Part shown: positions 1 through 11,915 of the stretch, one piece after another
Numbering within the stretch: position 1 is the stretch's first letter
Layout: every line of letters begins with the position of its first letter
Made by a program: the position numbers and the translations under genes
Assembly (NCBI GenBank): GCA_007026445.1
Contig: VDMD01000006.1
Span: 124,001-188,000, forward strand
Reading direction: 5' to 3'
DNA length: 64,000 bases
Source of the DNA: Schizophyllum amplum
Lineage: Eukaryota > Basidiomycota > Agaricomycetes > Agaricales > Schizophyllaceae
Notes under the pieces: model-generated
Database searches by the model: none
What the model was told of the DNA's origin: nothing
The model's input: only the letters and a program-made list of their open reading frames with translations

Positions 1-706
1 GCAGGACCGAATGGCGCCCGCATACCCTCGACGCGCCACATCTCATCGTGGACTGAAATGACAAGGTAAATGCTGATGACTATTAAGAGAGATTGTCGAG
101 GCTTACTTTGATCCCATGTCAGAGTGGTGAGGTCCGAATGGCTCCAGGTGTGCGAAGCCAGCTGGTGGCCTTGGCTGTACGCGTACTTGAGGCCGTCCAC
201 TGGAGCGATATATATGAGCATGAGCGCGTTCATATCGATGACAAGAAGTACCAAGGTCCTGATCGTAGATACAACCGTCTGGGGAGGCGTTAGCACGGAG
301 GGTGAGGTGCACGTTATGTTGTACAAACAATTGTTGCCATCTGCGTGATACTGATAAGTCAAGGATGATACGAAACAGTGGGCACGTAAACACTGACTGA
401 GGAAGAACGTGCCCTTCGCGCCGGCATCGTTGAGGGTGTTCACGATATCCGTCCTTTCGATGGATGAGCGTCCGGGTGAAAGCACGGAAACGTCTGACTG
501 ACTGGTACTGCCACGGACCGTCGTCCTGCAGAAGATAAAGTGTTCAGTGGGCTAAGGATTAGCGAAAATATTGCACAACGTACAAAGGTGAGCGCCGCGT
601 CGTTGTCATTCGCACAGTTCGTTATGACCTGCGCAAGCTGACGCTTGACCGGGTTGGCGACAGTAACAGCAGCGAGGACGAGAGGAACAAGCGAGGAGAA
701 GAACAT
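1..706 (-). CDS. Polysaccharide (chitin) deacetylase, CE4 family, 5' part
   Basis: Secreted NodB-fold carbohydrate esterase, expected to remove N-acetyl groups from chitin or a related cell-wall polymer. The start at 706 opens a signal peptide (MFFSSLVPLVLAAVTVANP). The first metal/catalytic motif TFDDGP (residues 40-45) is formed across an intron. Next come KGTFFLNGNN, GLKYAYSQGHQLASHTWSH with the metal-binding HxxxH, and DEMWRVE. Exons that keep these motifs in frame are 706-584, 525-503, 453-398, 340-329 (12 nt), 278-252, 199-107 and 52 to about 26. The last part (catalytic Arg, final His) lies beyond the window, and positions 1-25 may already be intron. The family call rests on visible motifs; the substrate is inferred. 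Confidence 0.88.
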
Positions 707-799
707 CGTGGCAGCGATCGTGAATACGAAGCAGAGTTCGGCTCAAGTAGTGTTGGGGGGAAGGAAGAACCAACGACCTAGCATAGCGCATCCCTGTCC

Positions 800-806
800 T
801 TATATA
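800..806 (-). promoter_or_regulatory. TATA box of the deacetylase gene
   Basis: TATATAA reads on the minus strand about 95 bases upstream of the ATG at 706, a usual distance for a fungal core promoter. Assigned by position only. Confidence 0.5.
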
Positions 807-2034
807 CTCCCCTGCATGTCTGAAAGTATTAGCGCTGTCCACCACATTTGGCGGGCCGAGAAGCGTGCATGATGCGTGGCTTGCCGATCCGGGCTCGTCG
901 CTTCAAATAATGCTGCCTCGTGACGGCCTTCGGCGGCGCCTGCCCGCCGCCACCCATTGGCGCGCCCGAGCCACCTTGTATTTTGTGGAGCGTCCATGCG
1001 AGTCGTGCCTACTGAGGAATATGCAGACCGCGCCAAGGCCAATGCAGGCTTCGGGAGTTTCGACGGTATAGAGCGCATCGCCTCCAGGCTTGAGTCTGCC
1101 GTGTTATGTCGTCCGACGTATACCAAGGTACTTATCCCCAGTCCTGGCCTATCGGATTTTCAGCGCTTTCAGCCTTCCAGGTCCTGTATATGATCCCGAG
1201 GCGAGCGGCGGATGGGTGGACTGTTGGCGGACTGTACTACATTGGCCGTTCGCGAGACGTCATCCGACCGCACGGCGTTCTACGCTGGTTCCACGTCAAC
1301 CACATTCCGGTCAGCCTCGGACTGAGCACGATGTCAAAGAGAAGGGCAAGGATGGGCGGGTGCTAATCGGCCTGAAACGTGCGTCGATGTAAGGAGGCCG
1401 CCAAGGAACAGCGTGCAGGCTTGAAGACGCCGAAAGCCACAGTTCATTCGATGAGAGGGATCCCGTGCTTTAGCACTCATTCTGGAGTACGGAGAGCCGT
1501 CCGTCCGCTCAGGTGTATAAAGGAATCAAATGGTTGAGAGACACGACATTCGAGAGGCCTAGGCATGTAGTACACAAGAGGCAATCGGGTCGCAGTAACG
1601 TGGTCATCGTATTATCGCCAACGTCAAGGAAGGTCAAGGTTGTGGTCAAGGGCGTCGATCACTGTACGTAGGTAGGTGATATATTATATACTGATGCTGA
1701 TGGTCGACCACGCGATCCCCCGGCGACCCGTCACCGCCCGGCCCTGCCCCGACCCAAACCTCTGATACGCTGCATATTATGAATACACTCGGTGCATACC
1801 GACAAACACATCTAATAGTACTGAAGTGACAAGCGATACGGAATCGTAACACGGGCGGGGACTCTGGCCTCGATATACAATGATGGGGATCGGTGTCCTT
1901 GCTTCCTTCTCTTCCCTCTTGATTAGTGTGTGAAAGTGTTCGTACTCTGTTCATAGGGACAACGATGCCTGGTGATCTAGGTTGTGGACACAATCCGATA
2001 GGGTACGATGGGCTTCATAGTCCTTGGTTCGCAT
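807..2034. other. Intergenic, no gene seen
   Basis: About 1.2 kb between the promoter of the deacetylase gene and the 3' end of the transcription factor gene. The open frames here (for example 800-1126 minus, 1090-1392 plus, 1646-1993 minus) show no recognisable domain, and low-complexity Arg/Pro/Ser composition is typical of chance frames. A TATAAA-like string lies near 1515 without a convincing gene behind it. Confidence 0.5.
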
Positions 2035-5000
2035 CTATGGTGGCAGCGGCGGCATGCCGTGGTTGAGCTCATTCGTGAGGTAGGCACCCCAGTCATTCAT
2101 CCTATGAAGAAGGTCAACGAAGCATAGACCTGAATAGAAAGACACCCACTCAAACCCAGGCGGCGCATGACTCCACATCGCCATCGTATCCGTGTCAATG
2201 CCGGACGACATATGCGCTGGAAGGGGTGTGTGGTCTCCCGTCGGTTGCGCCGGACCCGCGTTATAGGGACCATTGAGCGCGGGGCCCATCTGGCCGTAGA
2301 AAGCAGAATCATCCATAGCGTACGATCCCGACATCGAGCCACCAGACGCCCTATTATTCGCCGTCGGGGCCTGCACTTGGCCATACCACGGCTGATAATC
2401 AGCAGCCGCTGCCGGCTGCTCCGGCTGGGTGAAGAAGCTGACTTGCCCGTGTAGCGGTAGCCGACCGAGCTCCTCGCTGTGAAGTGGCAAGTTGTAGAAA
2501 TGCGAGTTTTGGCTCGCGCCAACGGAGCTGGACATCAAGTTCGTCTCCTTTGATACACGCCGCGTGCCGGCGTAGACACGCGGCACTTCCGCAGAGGCGT
2601 CGGACGGGCTCGGATGGTTTGTCGGCGGTATAGGACTGTCGGTATCGCGTTCTCGCTTCTTCTGCGGTCCTGGGCTCAACTTGGGCAAGGCGAGATCACC
2701 GACGGACGCGAGTTCGTACAGAATATCCCTGTGTTTGAAATCAGTAGATATCACTGGTTGAACATGACGGGCCGACCGACCAGAGACGTCCTGAAGTATG
2801 CCATCTGGTAACGAGTAAGTAAATTATTCAGCTCAGTCGGCCGCGTACGCACCCATCCTCGATAGACTTCAGACATCGCATGGCTTTATGCACATCAGCC
2901 ATTTCCTATAGACATGAGCTTCAACATGGAGACGGACGCCCATGACATTCACCTTGTTGGGATCGGTTGAAAGACCAGACCGTTTACCGCCCCATATATT
3001 GAGCAGCAACACGATGCCTGCAGTGAATATGGCGGTCTGCACGCCGCGTCAGGCAAGTCAACAATTAGAAAATATGGTCACTTACAGATGTCTCCGGCTC
3101 GGCGGCACCTGTCCTCCGGAGATGGATATCGACGATGTGAATGCACGAGCGCGCCGCATTGGCGCATATCGCCAGTGACGGAAAAGAGAGCGGCGACGGC
3201 TTCCGCGGTGACGGTATGAATGGCCGATGTATCAGGATTTGGACATGATAGTAGCTGGCGTAAAGGCTGACGGATTGGTTGAAGAAGATATCGTCCTCAC
3301 GATTAGGATCCCACCGCACTGTTCGAAGTGAGTGAGCGGCGCAGCTTCCTGGAGTTCAGAAGCTACTGACAGTGATCGGGGATGGAGTCCACCCATTTGT
3401 TCAGTGCCGAGTCAAGCTCCGCGACGATCTGCTGTTCCCACTTCTGCCCGACGAAGCCTAAAAGAATCTTGGACTTGTTTATCGAGTACTGACAAAGGCG
3501 TTAGATTGTTTCAAAATACGAGGAAAGTGGTAACGCACGATGGTCCGCAAGCAGATGGCCAGCAACTCGTTGAGCTGTAGCAGACATTTGAAGTGCGTCA
3601 CGACTGATGGCCGTCCAGTTGGTTGCTTCCAGGCCTTATTCGGATCAGGATGATCCCAATACTCGTCGTCACACTCGATGGGATATTCCAAGTCGAAGCT
3701 GGATATATTGGTAAATTAACAACGGGAGAAACTGACAAAGACTCACTCCTCTTCTTGAGTCGCGCATGGTCGGCCAAGGGCAGAGCTGCACGCGCGGTCC
3801 ATATAGACGATGACCCAGAACGCCCGCTTCCACAACTCATCCTCGATAGTCGGTGGCTTGTTGGAAACGCGTCGTCTATGCGCGCCGACATCCTGCGCCA
3901 TACGAACGGCGACACCTATCATTGTCCAGCATGCTTGGGGTGCGGATGTCGCTTGCAAAAAGACAACGGATAACTGTCCCATCAGCGACTGGATAATAAA
4001 CAGCGTATTCGGTAGTCGTACCACATAAAATTGCAGATCATGTAGCGTCGGCGGTGTAAACATAGATCGCTTGACGAGCTGAACCTGGTTGAACCACTTA
4101 AAGCGCGTCGGTGAGCAGAGAGATAACGTGATTGCGAGGTGATGTATACCTTCCATCCCGCTTCCGAGCGCGTGAGTAAATATGATCTCGGATTTGCCAA
4201 GTAACGCACCAGAATGAGTATGCGTTGTTCCGTCCAACAGCACGCGAGGATCTTTGGAGAACCTTGCTCCTATGGCACACACAAGCAACACGATCGGCGC
4301 AAAACTCTCGTCGTGAAGATGCCTTCGAGCGGTTATCTGGGCGATGAAGGTAGGTCTGTGGAGGAGCGGCGTGTACACATTCAATTCCTTGAAGTACAGA
4401 TCGACCATGGAATAGAGAAGATCGTCCTCGGGGAACGTGTAACGGGGATGCTCAGCGAATGACATGATATCGCTCTCCCACTATAGAAGCCTTAGCAAGC
4501 TATCGCTCAACTGCAACATAAAACGCACTGGATGAAGCTGCCAGAACTCTGGCCGCCGTGATCCCAACATTCCCCGTTCCCAAAAATCTTCGGGAGTAGA
4601 CGAGGTCATTTGCCCCTTGAGGTCAACCGCTGCCTGAACGAGCATGGCGCCGCTCGAGCGACCGAAGAATCGAATGTCGTGCTGGTCTAGCTTCAGGCGC
4701 TTCATTTGCTCTGTCATTTGCAGTGAGGAATAGTCGTTGTCCCCTGGGAGCGGCTCGTCGGTCCTGGCCATGAGGGACTGCGTTTCGCGAGAGGTGCGGA
4801 TGAGCGAGGTTGCAGGATTGATGTTGACGACCTGTTCAGTGCCAGGTCCAACGAGCGGACTGGGATCGAGGGGCGGGGGCGGCTTGTTGGCCCAGTGATC
4901 ACGGGCAACATCGTCCCCGAGCTCGTGCGAGAAGTCGGCGTCCGGACAGAGCTGCAGCGCACCTTTGTCAAGAACTGTAGGGGCGAATCGTATAGTGGCG

Positions 5001-5487
5001 CACCTGGCGGAGAAGCTTCTCCATCTTCTCTAGGCGATTCTCTAGGCTTTCTACATAACTTGAGCGCCACGTTTGAGCATCATCTCATCATGCATGTGGG
5101 GGTGGCACTGACCTCTTCGGAGGCCCTCGCCTCTACAAGTACATGAATAACTGAGCGACAATAGGGAACGAGCGCGCACCTTCGCTGTTTGGACATAGGT
5201 GCACTGATACCCATATGCAGAGCAGTTGGAACATGGCTGCGCGTTGGATTGCAGTCCATCGCCTGCATACATTAGAGGAATAAGCGCCGTGTTCTGTGCC
5301 TTAGCCTAGCGCCTTACATCGGACTGTTCACGAAGTTAACAACCCGAGTCAAACGATGCAAGTGCTCCTCGAGTCCTCGCTCACTCTTCTTCCTTCGACA
5401 CTGATCGCATGCGCGTTGAACCCGGCGCTTCTTGTAGTCCTGCCCGTCGTCCGCACCGTCGCGGAAATCATCTTCGTTGGAAGACAT
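2035..5487 (-). CDS. Zn2Cys6 transcription factor, XlnR-like
   Basis: Fungal binuclear zinc-cluster regulator. Start at 5487 (MSSNEDDFRDGADDGQD). The cluster has Cys27, 30, 37, 47, 50 and 57, the exact CX2CX6CX9CX2CX6C spacing, preceded by KKRRVQRACDQCRRKK. A linker RRGPPKSYVESLENR and a coiled coil EKMEKLLRQL follow. The Fungal_trans middle domain begins around WESDIMSFAEHPRYTF and carries HSAGWKWFNQVQ, TSAPQACWTMIG and AQDVGAHRR. A Pro/Gly/Gln-rich tail ends in MPPLPP at 2035. The gene has many short introns. A 6-nt exon at 5318-5323 supplies Ile-Arg and one base of Cys37, and an 11-nt exon at 4150-4160 lies inside the middle domain. The XlnR/xylanase link is by family resemblance; the actual targets are unknown. 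Confidence 0.9.
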
Positions 5488-6419
5488 AGTTATGACAGGC
5501 GTAAAGAGAGGCTCGAAGTGATGGTTCAGATAGACGAGGGTTGGGTTCAGGCAGCACAGGATTGAGTCGGAATATTATACATTGTCCGGGGTCGCGGAAG
5601 GGAAGTGGAATACGGCGATCGGTAAGCTGATTCACACGGGATTGTGTAAATTCAGACGCGTACACATAGCGCGTACATATCCTGCCGACGCTGCCGCATT
5701 CCGCGCATGTTGAACAACCGATGCTCCTCCCCTCGAACGACGAGAGGCTTCTGGCAGGACCAACATTCCCGGTCTTCCGAGCGAATGTCGATGGACGCGA
5801 TCGATTTATCGTCAGCCACCTCGGACGGCCTCAATCTCCTACCAGTCCAGCTGAGCCTATGCAGGAGGAAGATGGCAGCATGGATAGTGAACGGCAAGGA
5901 TTGCATTTCCCGGAGAAGACTATAATACCTAGAAGTACACGGTGAGACCTAAGAGAATATAAACATAACACCGGTGAAAGAAGTCAGAAAACAGCCCGCC
6001 CGCCCAGAGCGCCGCTGGACGCGCGGGAGACAACCGTATTATACGAGTGGATGCTTCGTCATGATCATTAACTTGATGGGGCGTAAGGTGAGGATGGGGA
6101 TGGGGATGGTGACGGTACGTGACTCCGGCGTCGGTGAGCGGGTGAAGACGGGCGAGTCGTCGATGATTGAATGAGGACTAGATGGCGTGGAGAATGAAGA
6201 CAGGACGTTCGCGTCCACGGAATAAATACACGGTGTGATGAGAACCACATACAATGTCAGCAGTGAGGAGAAGATGCGAGGGAACCGGATGCGAAGGATG
6301 CGTGTACAAGACTTGAAGTGTGTAGGGAAATGCGATTGTGGCCGGATGGATGGGATGGGATGTTGGGATGATGCAGAAGGAAGCTGCGAGCGACGAGGTC
6401 GGCTCGCCGCCTTCCAAGC
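5488..6419. other. Intergenic, no gene seen
   Basis: Promoter and 5' leader of the zinc-cluster gene (minus) plus the 3' flank of the next minus-strand gene. Short open frames at 5652-5945 and 6178-6660 show no domain; the latter is an out-of-frame overlap with the downstream gene. A G-rich stretch with repeated GATGGG units lies near 6091-6112. Confidence 0.5.
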
Positions 6420-9400
6420 TCACCACCACCCCGCCTGGTGGTACTCGTCGCCCGCCCATGTGCGGTTCCGTGCGAGGCGCATCTCGTGACGGATGTCCTC
6501 CTGCTCCCGTTGCTGCTCGGTTGGGTCCTGCTGCCTCGGAGCCGTTAGCCGGACAACGCTCGGCTGCGCTGCCACGGTAGGACGCGTCGGCGGCTCCAGT
6601 ATCCCGCTGCGTGTTCGCGGCGGACCCATATTGTCGCGCCTCGTCAGCTGTCGCGACCACAACAGGTTCTGACGGACGCTCTCGGACATCTCCGTGCGTA
6701 GCATCAACTGGCGCGTCGTCCGAGGAGAGGATGGCTCTGGAGGCGGAGGCAGATTGTACGGATAGCCAAGCGGAATAGGCGTGGCAGGTGGGGGATCCAC
6801 AGGAGTGGTTGACCGGACCTCGGCGCTACTCCGATTGGGCGAAGGAGGGGAGGGATTGACGGACGTCATCGGTTGTATGCGCGCACGTCGCTGGGGCTTC
6901 GGCTGAGGGTCATTCGCGCGAGAGGGACCAGCTTCCGCGTTGACGCGTGACGTCGACTTCTTCCCCTTGCCCACGAGCGCAGCAAGACGCTGTTGCGCGA
7001 CGCTCTGCGATAACTCGACGCGATCGCCGCCTTCCTCGTCGCCCGTGTCGCTCTCCAGATCCTCGTTCTGCGGACGCCCCTTTGGCCGATAGCCGCCCGG
7101 CTGCGGGGCTGCCGGGGCCGCAGCCCTGCTGTCCACTGCAGTCACCGGCTTCGTGTCAAGGCCGAGAACGGCCTGAGAAGTTGACAGTGAGGACATGGGC
7201 AATGCAGCGGCGCTCTTGCTCTTCTCCATAGCTGGAGGCCGGTAGAGATTCGGCGCCATCGGCCCGCGGATATCTGCCATCGTTTGCGTCCGACGCATCT
7301 CAAAGATCTTCGGGTCCGGTCTCATGAGCTGAGTGAGGAGACCTGTCCGCTGTTGCTGCGCAAGGTTGGAGTAACTTCGCGTTGGAAGTTTGTTGAATAG
7401 GTCTTTGTCGCTTTGCACTCGTTGCAACTTCTGCGATGCGGCATCGAGCACGTTGTTTGTGCTCTTGGAGCTGATCAAAGGTGGCCTCCGAGGGTGATTG
7501 TTGCGCGCTGCAGGCGGGGGAGGCGGTGGTGGAACCTATGAAAAGGTGAGTACAACGCGAAGAATTATGGCCAGAAGACATACCTCGACTTCATCATCCT
7601 CCCAATCCGAGTCGCCCTCCGTTGAGGAGTCGTCGTTCGTCGCGAGCTGCACCACCTTGCGCTGCTGCTGCTGTTGACGCTGCCCCTGTTGTTCCAACGC
7701 CTTCGCCAGGATGTTTGGAGGAGGCTGATCTTGAGAGGTCGGTGCACGGACCTCAGCAGGTCGAGGCATCACCACGTCCGCCTCAGTCATCGCACGAGCC
7801 TTGCCCTTACCACCACCGGCAGCAGGGGCAGTGGTCATCCGCGAATCGCGCAAGTGGCGCACCTGCTCCGGACTTGACACCACAGGAGGAGGTACGGTGC
7901 GGTACATGTTGCCCGGGCTGGGCACCGCATGCAGCAAGCCAGCGAGACCACCGATGACCGGCCTGTTAGGGACCACCACTTCACGCGCCGGAGATACGGT
8001 GGACTTCGAGTCATCCGACTGAGGCGAGCCAATGTCAAAACGGCTCTTGCGAGCGTACGTTCCTCTCGACGGAGATGGTGGGCGATCGGGGCGGGGTGTT
8101 ATTCGCTTCGCCTCTGCAAGCTTGCCCTTCGCTGCGACCTCCCGTTCCTGCGCGTCATGCTTGACCTGGGCGGCGCGCTCCTTCTCCCTCTGAAGAACCA
8201 GCTCCTGCTGCAGGCGGAGCTCCTCGCGGCGTTGATGTTCGCGTTCCCTCGCCTGAACAGCCTCGCGCTCCTTCTCCAGCTGCTCCTGTCGCTCACGCTC
8301 CTTCTGCTTCTGCAAGAGGCGCTCCTGGCTCTCCCTTTCCCGAGCGGCGAACTCCAGCAATCTCTCCTTCTGGGTCTCCTTCTCCTTCTCGCTCCCCGTG
8401 TTCCGTCGAACTACGCGCTTGTGGCGCGGATAGCGCGCAATGATTCGTTTGCCATGCTTGGCGGCCAGTTTCTTCATGTGACCAGCGGAGTGCACGGAAG
8501 TCGACGGCGCAGTCGTCATCTCTTCTTCCTCGTCCACCTCCTCATCTTCCGCAACCTCCTCCACCTCAGGAGGGGGTCGTGCATGACCACCCTCACTCCT
8601 CGATCTCCTCATGGATGTTGCGCTCGTCGTTGGTGGTGAGGTGCGAGCAGTTGAAATCGTTACAGCGGTCAAGGTGGTGTCGGGTGTGGTCGGTGACGTC
8701 TCGCTGGACCTGTCAGAACTGGCGGTCGTCGGGGCGATAATGGGGGCCATGGGGGCCACTGGAGCTATGGTGGATTTACTGGGGTGCCCATTCTGGTACA
8801 TTCGCTTATCGCTGCTAGATTTCAGGGTCGCGCGGGAGGGCGAGTCCGCTGGGGTTGAGACCTTCGCGCTCACGGGCGACGCGAGAACCATGGGCGTCAC
8901 TGGCGATGCGACGGGTGACGTCAAACCAATTGAGGCAGACGGGCCGTCTACCCCCGCCTCCCGGGCAAGAGGGCGTTTCTGCACCTAGGAAGGGCGTAAG
9001 CCAAATATTGATCATTGCAGACCTTAGTAAACCATACCTCAGAAACCGCAGTAGAGATGGGCGGAGGTGGACGCAAGGTGTCGCCGTGTTCGACTTTCGA
9101 GGGTTGATCATCGGCGCGAAAGCGCGGCTCAACAATCTCCATTGTGGGAGTGGCAGGGGGCGTAGGGTGAGGAGTACGATTAGGAGTAGAGTTGATGACC
9201 ACTACACGGGGAAATGAGGACCGATCAGACGTAGACGAAGGGGTAGACGACTTGGACGAGTGAGCGGACGCGATCCTGAAGTTCTTGGGCGATGGTGCGG
9301 ACGATACCGGCAAGGCGATGCGAACAGTGGATACGGACGAGTCTGTCGATGAGTCTAAGCGCACAATCGCAACCTGCCCACTCGACAGCCCCTCGAGACC

Positions 9401-10138
9401 TTTGCTTGCACGATTGCGACGCCTTTCGGATGGAAGACTTGCAAGCCGCAAGGCTGTTGGACCCTGCAAAGGGACGCTGGAGGCGACGCACTCGCAGATG
9501 ATCTTGCCTACGAAATGACCGCGAATCGTCGGACCTGGTGCTGGCGAGGTTGAAAGAGTTACAGGAGGGCAGAACTGGGGTGAAGGAGAATTCTGACTGG
9601 ATGATCCGGACGATATCGATGATTCTGGGGAAGGAATCATCGATCGAGTGGCTCGCGTCGCGGAGGCTTGCTGGAAGAAATCCGTCGCGCGGTGGATGTC
9701 GTCGCTGGCCTTGGTAAGGGCCGGGGCTTGGGGACAGTCAACACTACGTGGGGTAATGATTGCAGGAGGCCGCTCACAGCGTGGATTAAGGATGGACGCG
9801 GTCAACGCGGAATCTTCGCTTTGCGGCGAGAGCATAGCGGATGGTGCGGGATAGGGACTGCCATCGTCGGGAGTGGGCGGGCGGTATGTTGCGGGACCCT
9901 TGGCGGGCGGCCAAACCCGTTCACGGTGCCAGAGCCGCCATGAGATGTTCTCGAGGCGCTCTCCGTCCCGTAGGGCGTACTTGCATTTCGTGAAAACTTG
10001 TGCATCGTCAGTCAGGACTCCAGCAGCCGGATTATCTTACTCACCATGCCAGAGGCCCACAAGTGCATCCCCGCCCTGAAGCTCCTTGACGTGGTCCACC
10101 GTCATGGAGAGGACTGGCGATGGAAAAGAGAGTTGCAT
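6420..10138 (-). CDS. Large disordered regulator with AreA-type and DUF3295-type domains
   Basis: Start at 10138 (MQLSFPSPVLSMTVDHVKEL). After one intron the N terminus reads LWHVFTKCKYALRDGERLEN followed by ISWRLWHRE, the signature of the GATA_AreA/DUF1752 N-terminal domain found in nitrogen-regulatory AreA and other fungal regulators. The long Ser/Thr/Pro-rich middle includes an acidic EVAEDEEVDEEEE stretch and a Glu/Arg/Gln coiled coil of about 90 residues. The C-terminal part (WEDDEVEVPPPPPPPAARNN, then TEMSESVRQNLLWSRQLTR) matches the DUF3295 layout. Stop at 6420. Inferred introns are near 10005-10045, 8985-9040 and 7537-7584. No GATA zinc finger is present, so it is probably a regulatory cofactor in nutrient or stress signalling; that role is inference. 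Confidence 0.8.
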
Positions 10139-11915
10139 GATGGGATGCAGTAGGATATGAACCGCGTTGAAAGACTAGTCGGCGTCCGCGTCCGCGTCGC
10201 GACCTCCGACTTGCGGCCTGGCGGAGTCGCTGAGGTTCTCCAGGGGGGCGAACTACTGGCGGAGTGCGGGCTGCAGGTGCCAGTGGCACTGCGTCGAGAT
10301 GGCCGATGTGGCGCTAGGTCCGATGTCGCGGCAGACGATGAGCGCGGGACTTTGCACACCGAACGCGGCGGCGGCGGCGTTGCGGGAAGGAGAGTTGCGA
10401 AAAACAGAACTGCTTGACCAATTATCTTTCCGCAGTGCGCCCGGCCCGACAGTCACCGAGCACAGCGACACGTGCTGTTTTTGGCACGTGCCTCTTCCCG
10501 TGACCAACTTCCGCCGTGGGAATAAAGCGATCAAGAGACCTCGAGCGCGCCACCCAGATCGTGCGTTCGCAGGCTCGGTTGTTGTGAAAGGAAAAGTTCG
10601 GTCGCCCGCCTGGTCATCTGCCTGCGCGCCTCGAGGACTGAAACGCCGTTATGAGCCGTTAGTCTTGCTCCAGTGACCCGCCTGCAGGTCTCGTTCTGGC
10701 TATACCTTTCGGAGCTTGAGACTGACAGCGCAACGGCCGCGGTACCTCTCCCGCCAATCTCCCGCCAGGTCCCGCGCGCTCGCATGCGTGGGTACCTTTG
10801 CGTATGTACGCGCGATGACTCGGTCAGGTCGAGGCATCGTCCTTGACGTCCAACGGTTGCTGTCCGGGCTTGCCCCTCTCAGGTCCGTACTGCCTCCTGT
10901 GGATCCGATCCCGACGCCGTGCCGAAGTCGACTACTTTACCGGGAAAGCGGGGCATCATCTGGGATGTGGGGAATCACACCCGATCACAATATGGGGAAG
11001 CATCAACCGTTGAACTGGAGTGAACTGGACGCTTCCCCAGCTCAGTCTCGACCTTGGGGGAGATGCAGAGGATGCCACGTCGGTCCTCCTGCACTGCGCA
11101 TTGCTCTCCGACCGAACGTCGGCTCAGCTACAGTGCGATCTCTGTTCGGCACTGTCAGCGGAGGTCAGCGGCTGCATTGAACCCTTCATACAACACTTGG
11201 CGACGCATCGCACGTCGACTGGAGGCTTGGATTTTGTTGCCCATGCCCGGCAAAATGTTGCTCTCGAACCTACCCACCGCCAGCTCAACCTACATCCGCA
11301 TACAGAGCTGCACGAGGTCGTCGTCGCAAAGTTGCAATCCACGAAGGTAGCCTATCTCATAAGATCTTCTGGGATGCGCCGCCTCAGCCAGCTAGGCCCT
11401 CAATCCGTGCTAGTGGGCGGCTGACGCTGGAGGCTAAAGCAACACGTCCCAAGCATCGACTGAGACGTTCCCTTCAGGTGACCTCTGCCGTACCGCGGTT
11501 CTCATCGACAACGCATGATACTTGACAGAATATGTGCAGAGGGTCAATGCGTGGCTATCAAGTGGCTATCCTATAGCGCCGACCGGCACGCAATGAAAGC
11601 ATGATGGGCACCACAACACTCAAATACACTGAGCATCTTGTGAGCGCCTACCACATTGATGAAGTACTGCCGTTATCATTTCGCCGCGAGAGGAGCGACG
11701 CTGCCCATGAAAGCCACCGAGGCAAGCAGCACGCAACCCCACGAGGAGCGCTGCTGGAGCAAGGAACACCGAGTCGAGACGGCGCTGCCCAGGTGACCAG
11801 TAGCGTGCGCGAGCGCGGCTGGCCGACGGGGTGATAATCGGCAGAGACGAAGTACTGAGGAGGCCTCGTGTCGATTAAATCTGGATTGTCATGTGCGTAT
11901 TGCGCCCCAAAATAT
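10139..11915. other. Intergenic, no gene seen
   Basis: About 1.8 kb holding the promoter of the AreA-domain gene and the 3' flank of the metallophosphoesterase gene. Frames of 60-154 codons on both strands (for example 10716-11180 plus) lack recognisable motifs and any coherent splice structure. I see no transposon ends. Confidence 0.45.

Noticed and set aside
10716..11180. 154-codon plus frame in a 1.8-kb gene-free stretch
   Set aside because: No motif; several overlapping frames of similar length exist on both strands, as expected by chance at this GC content.
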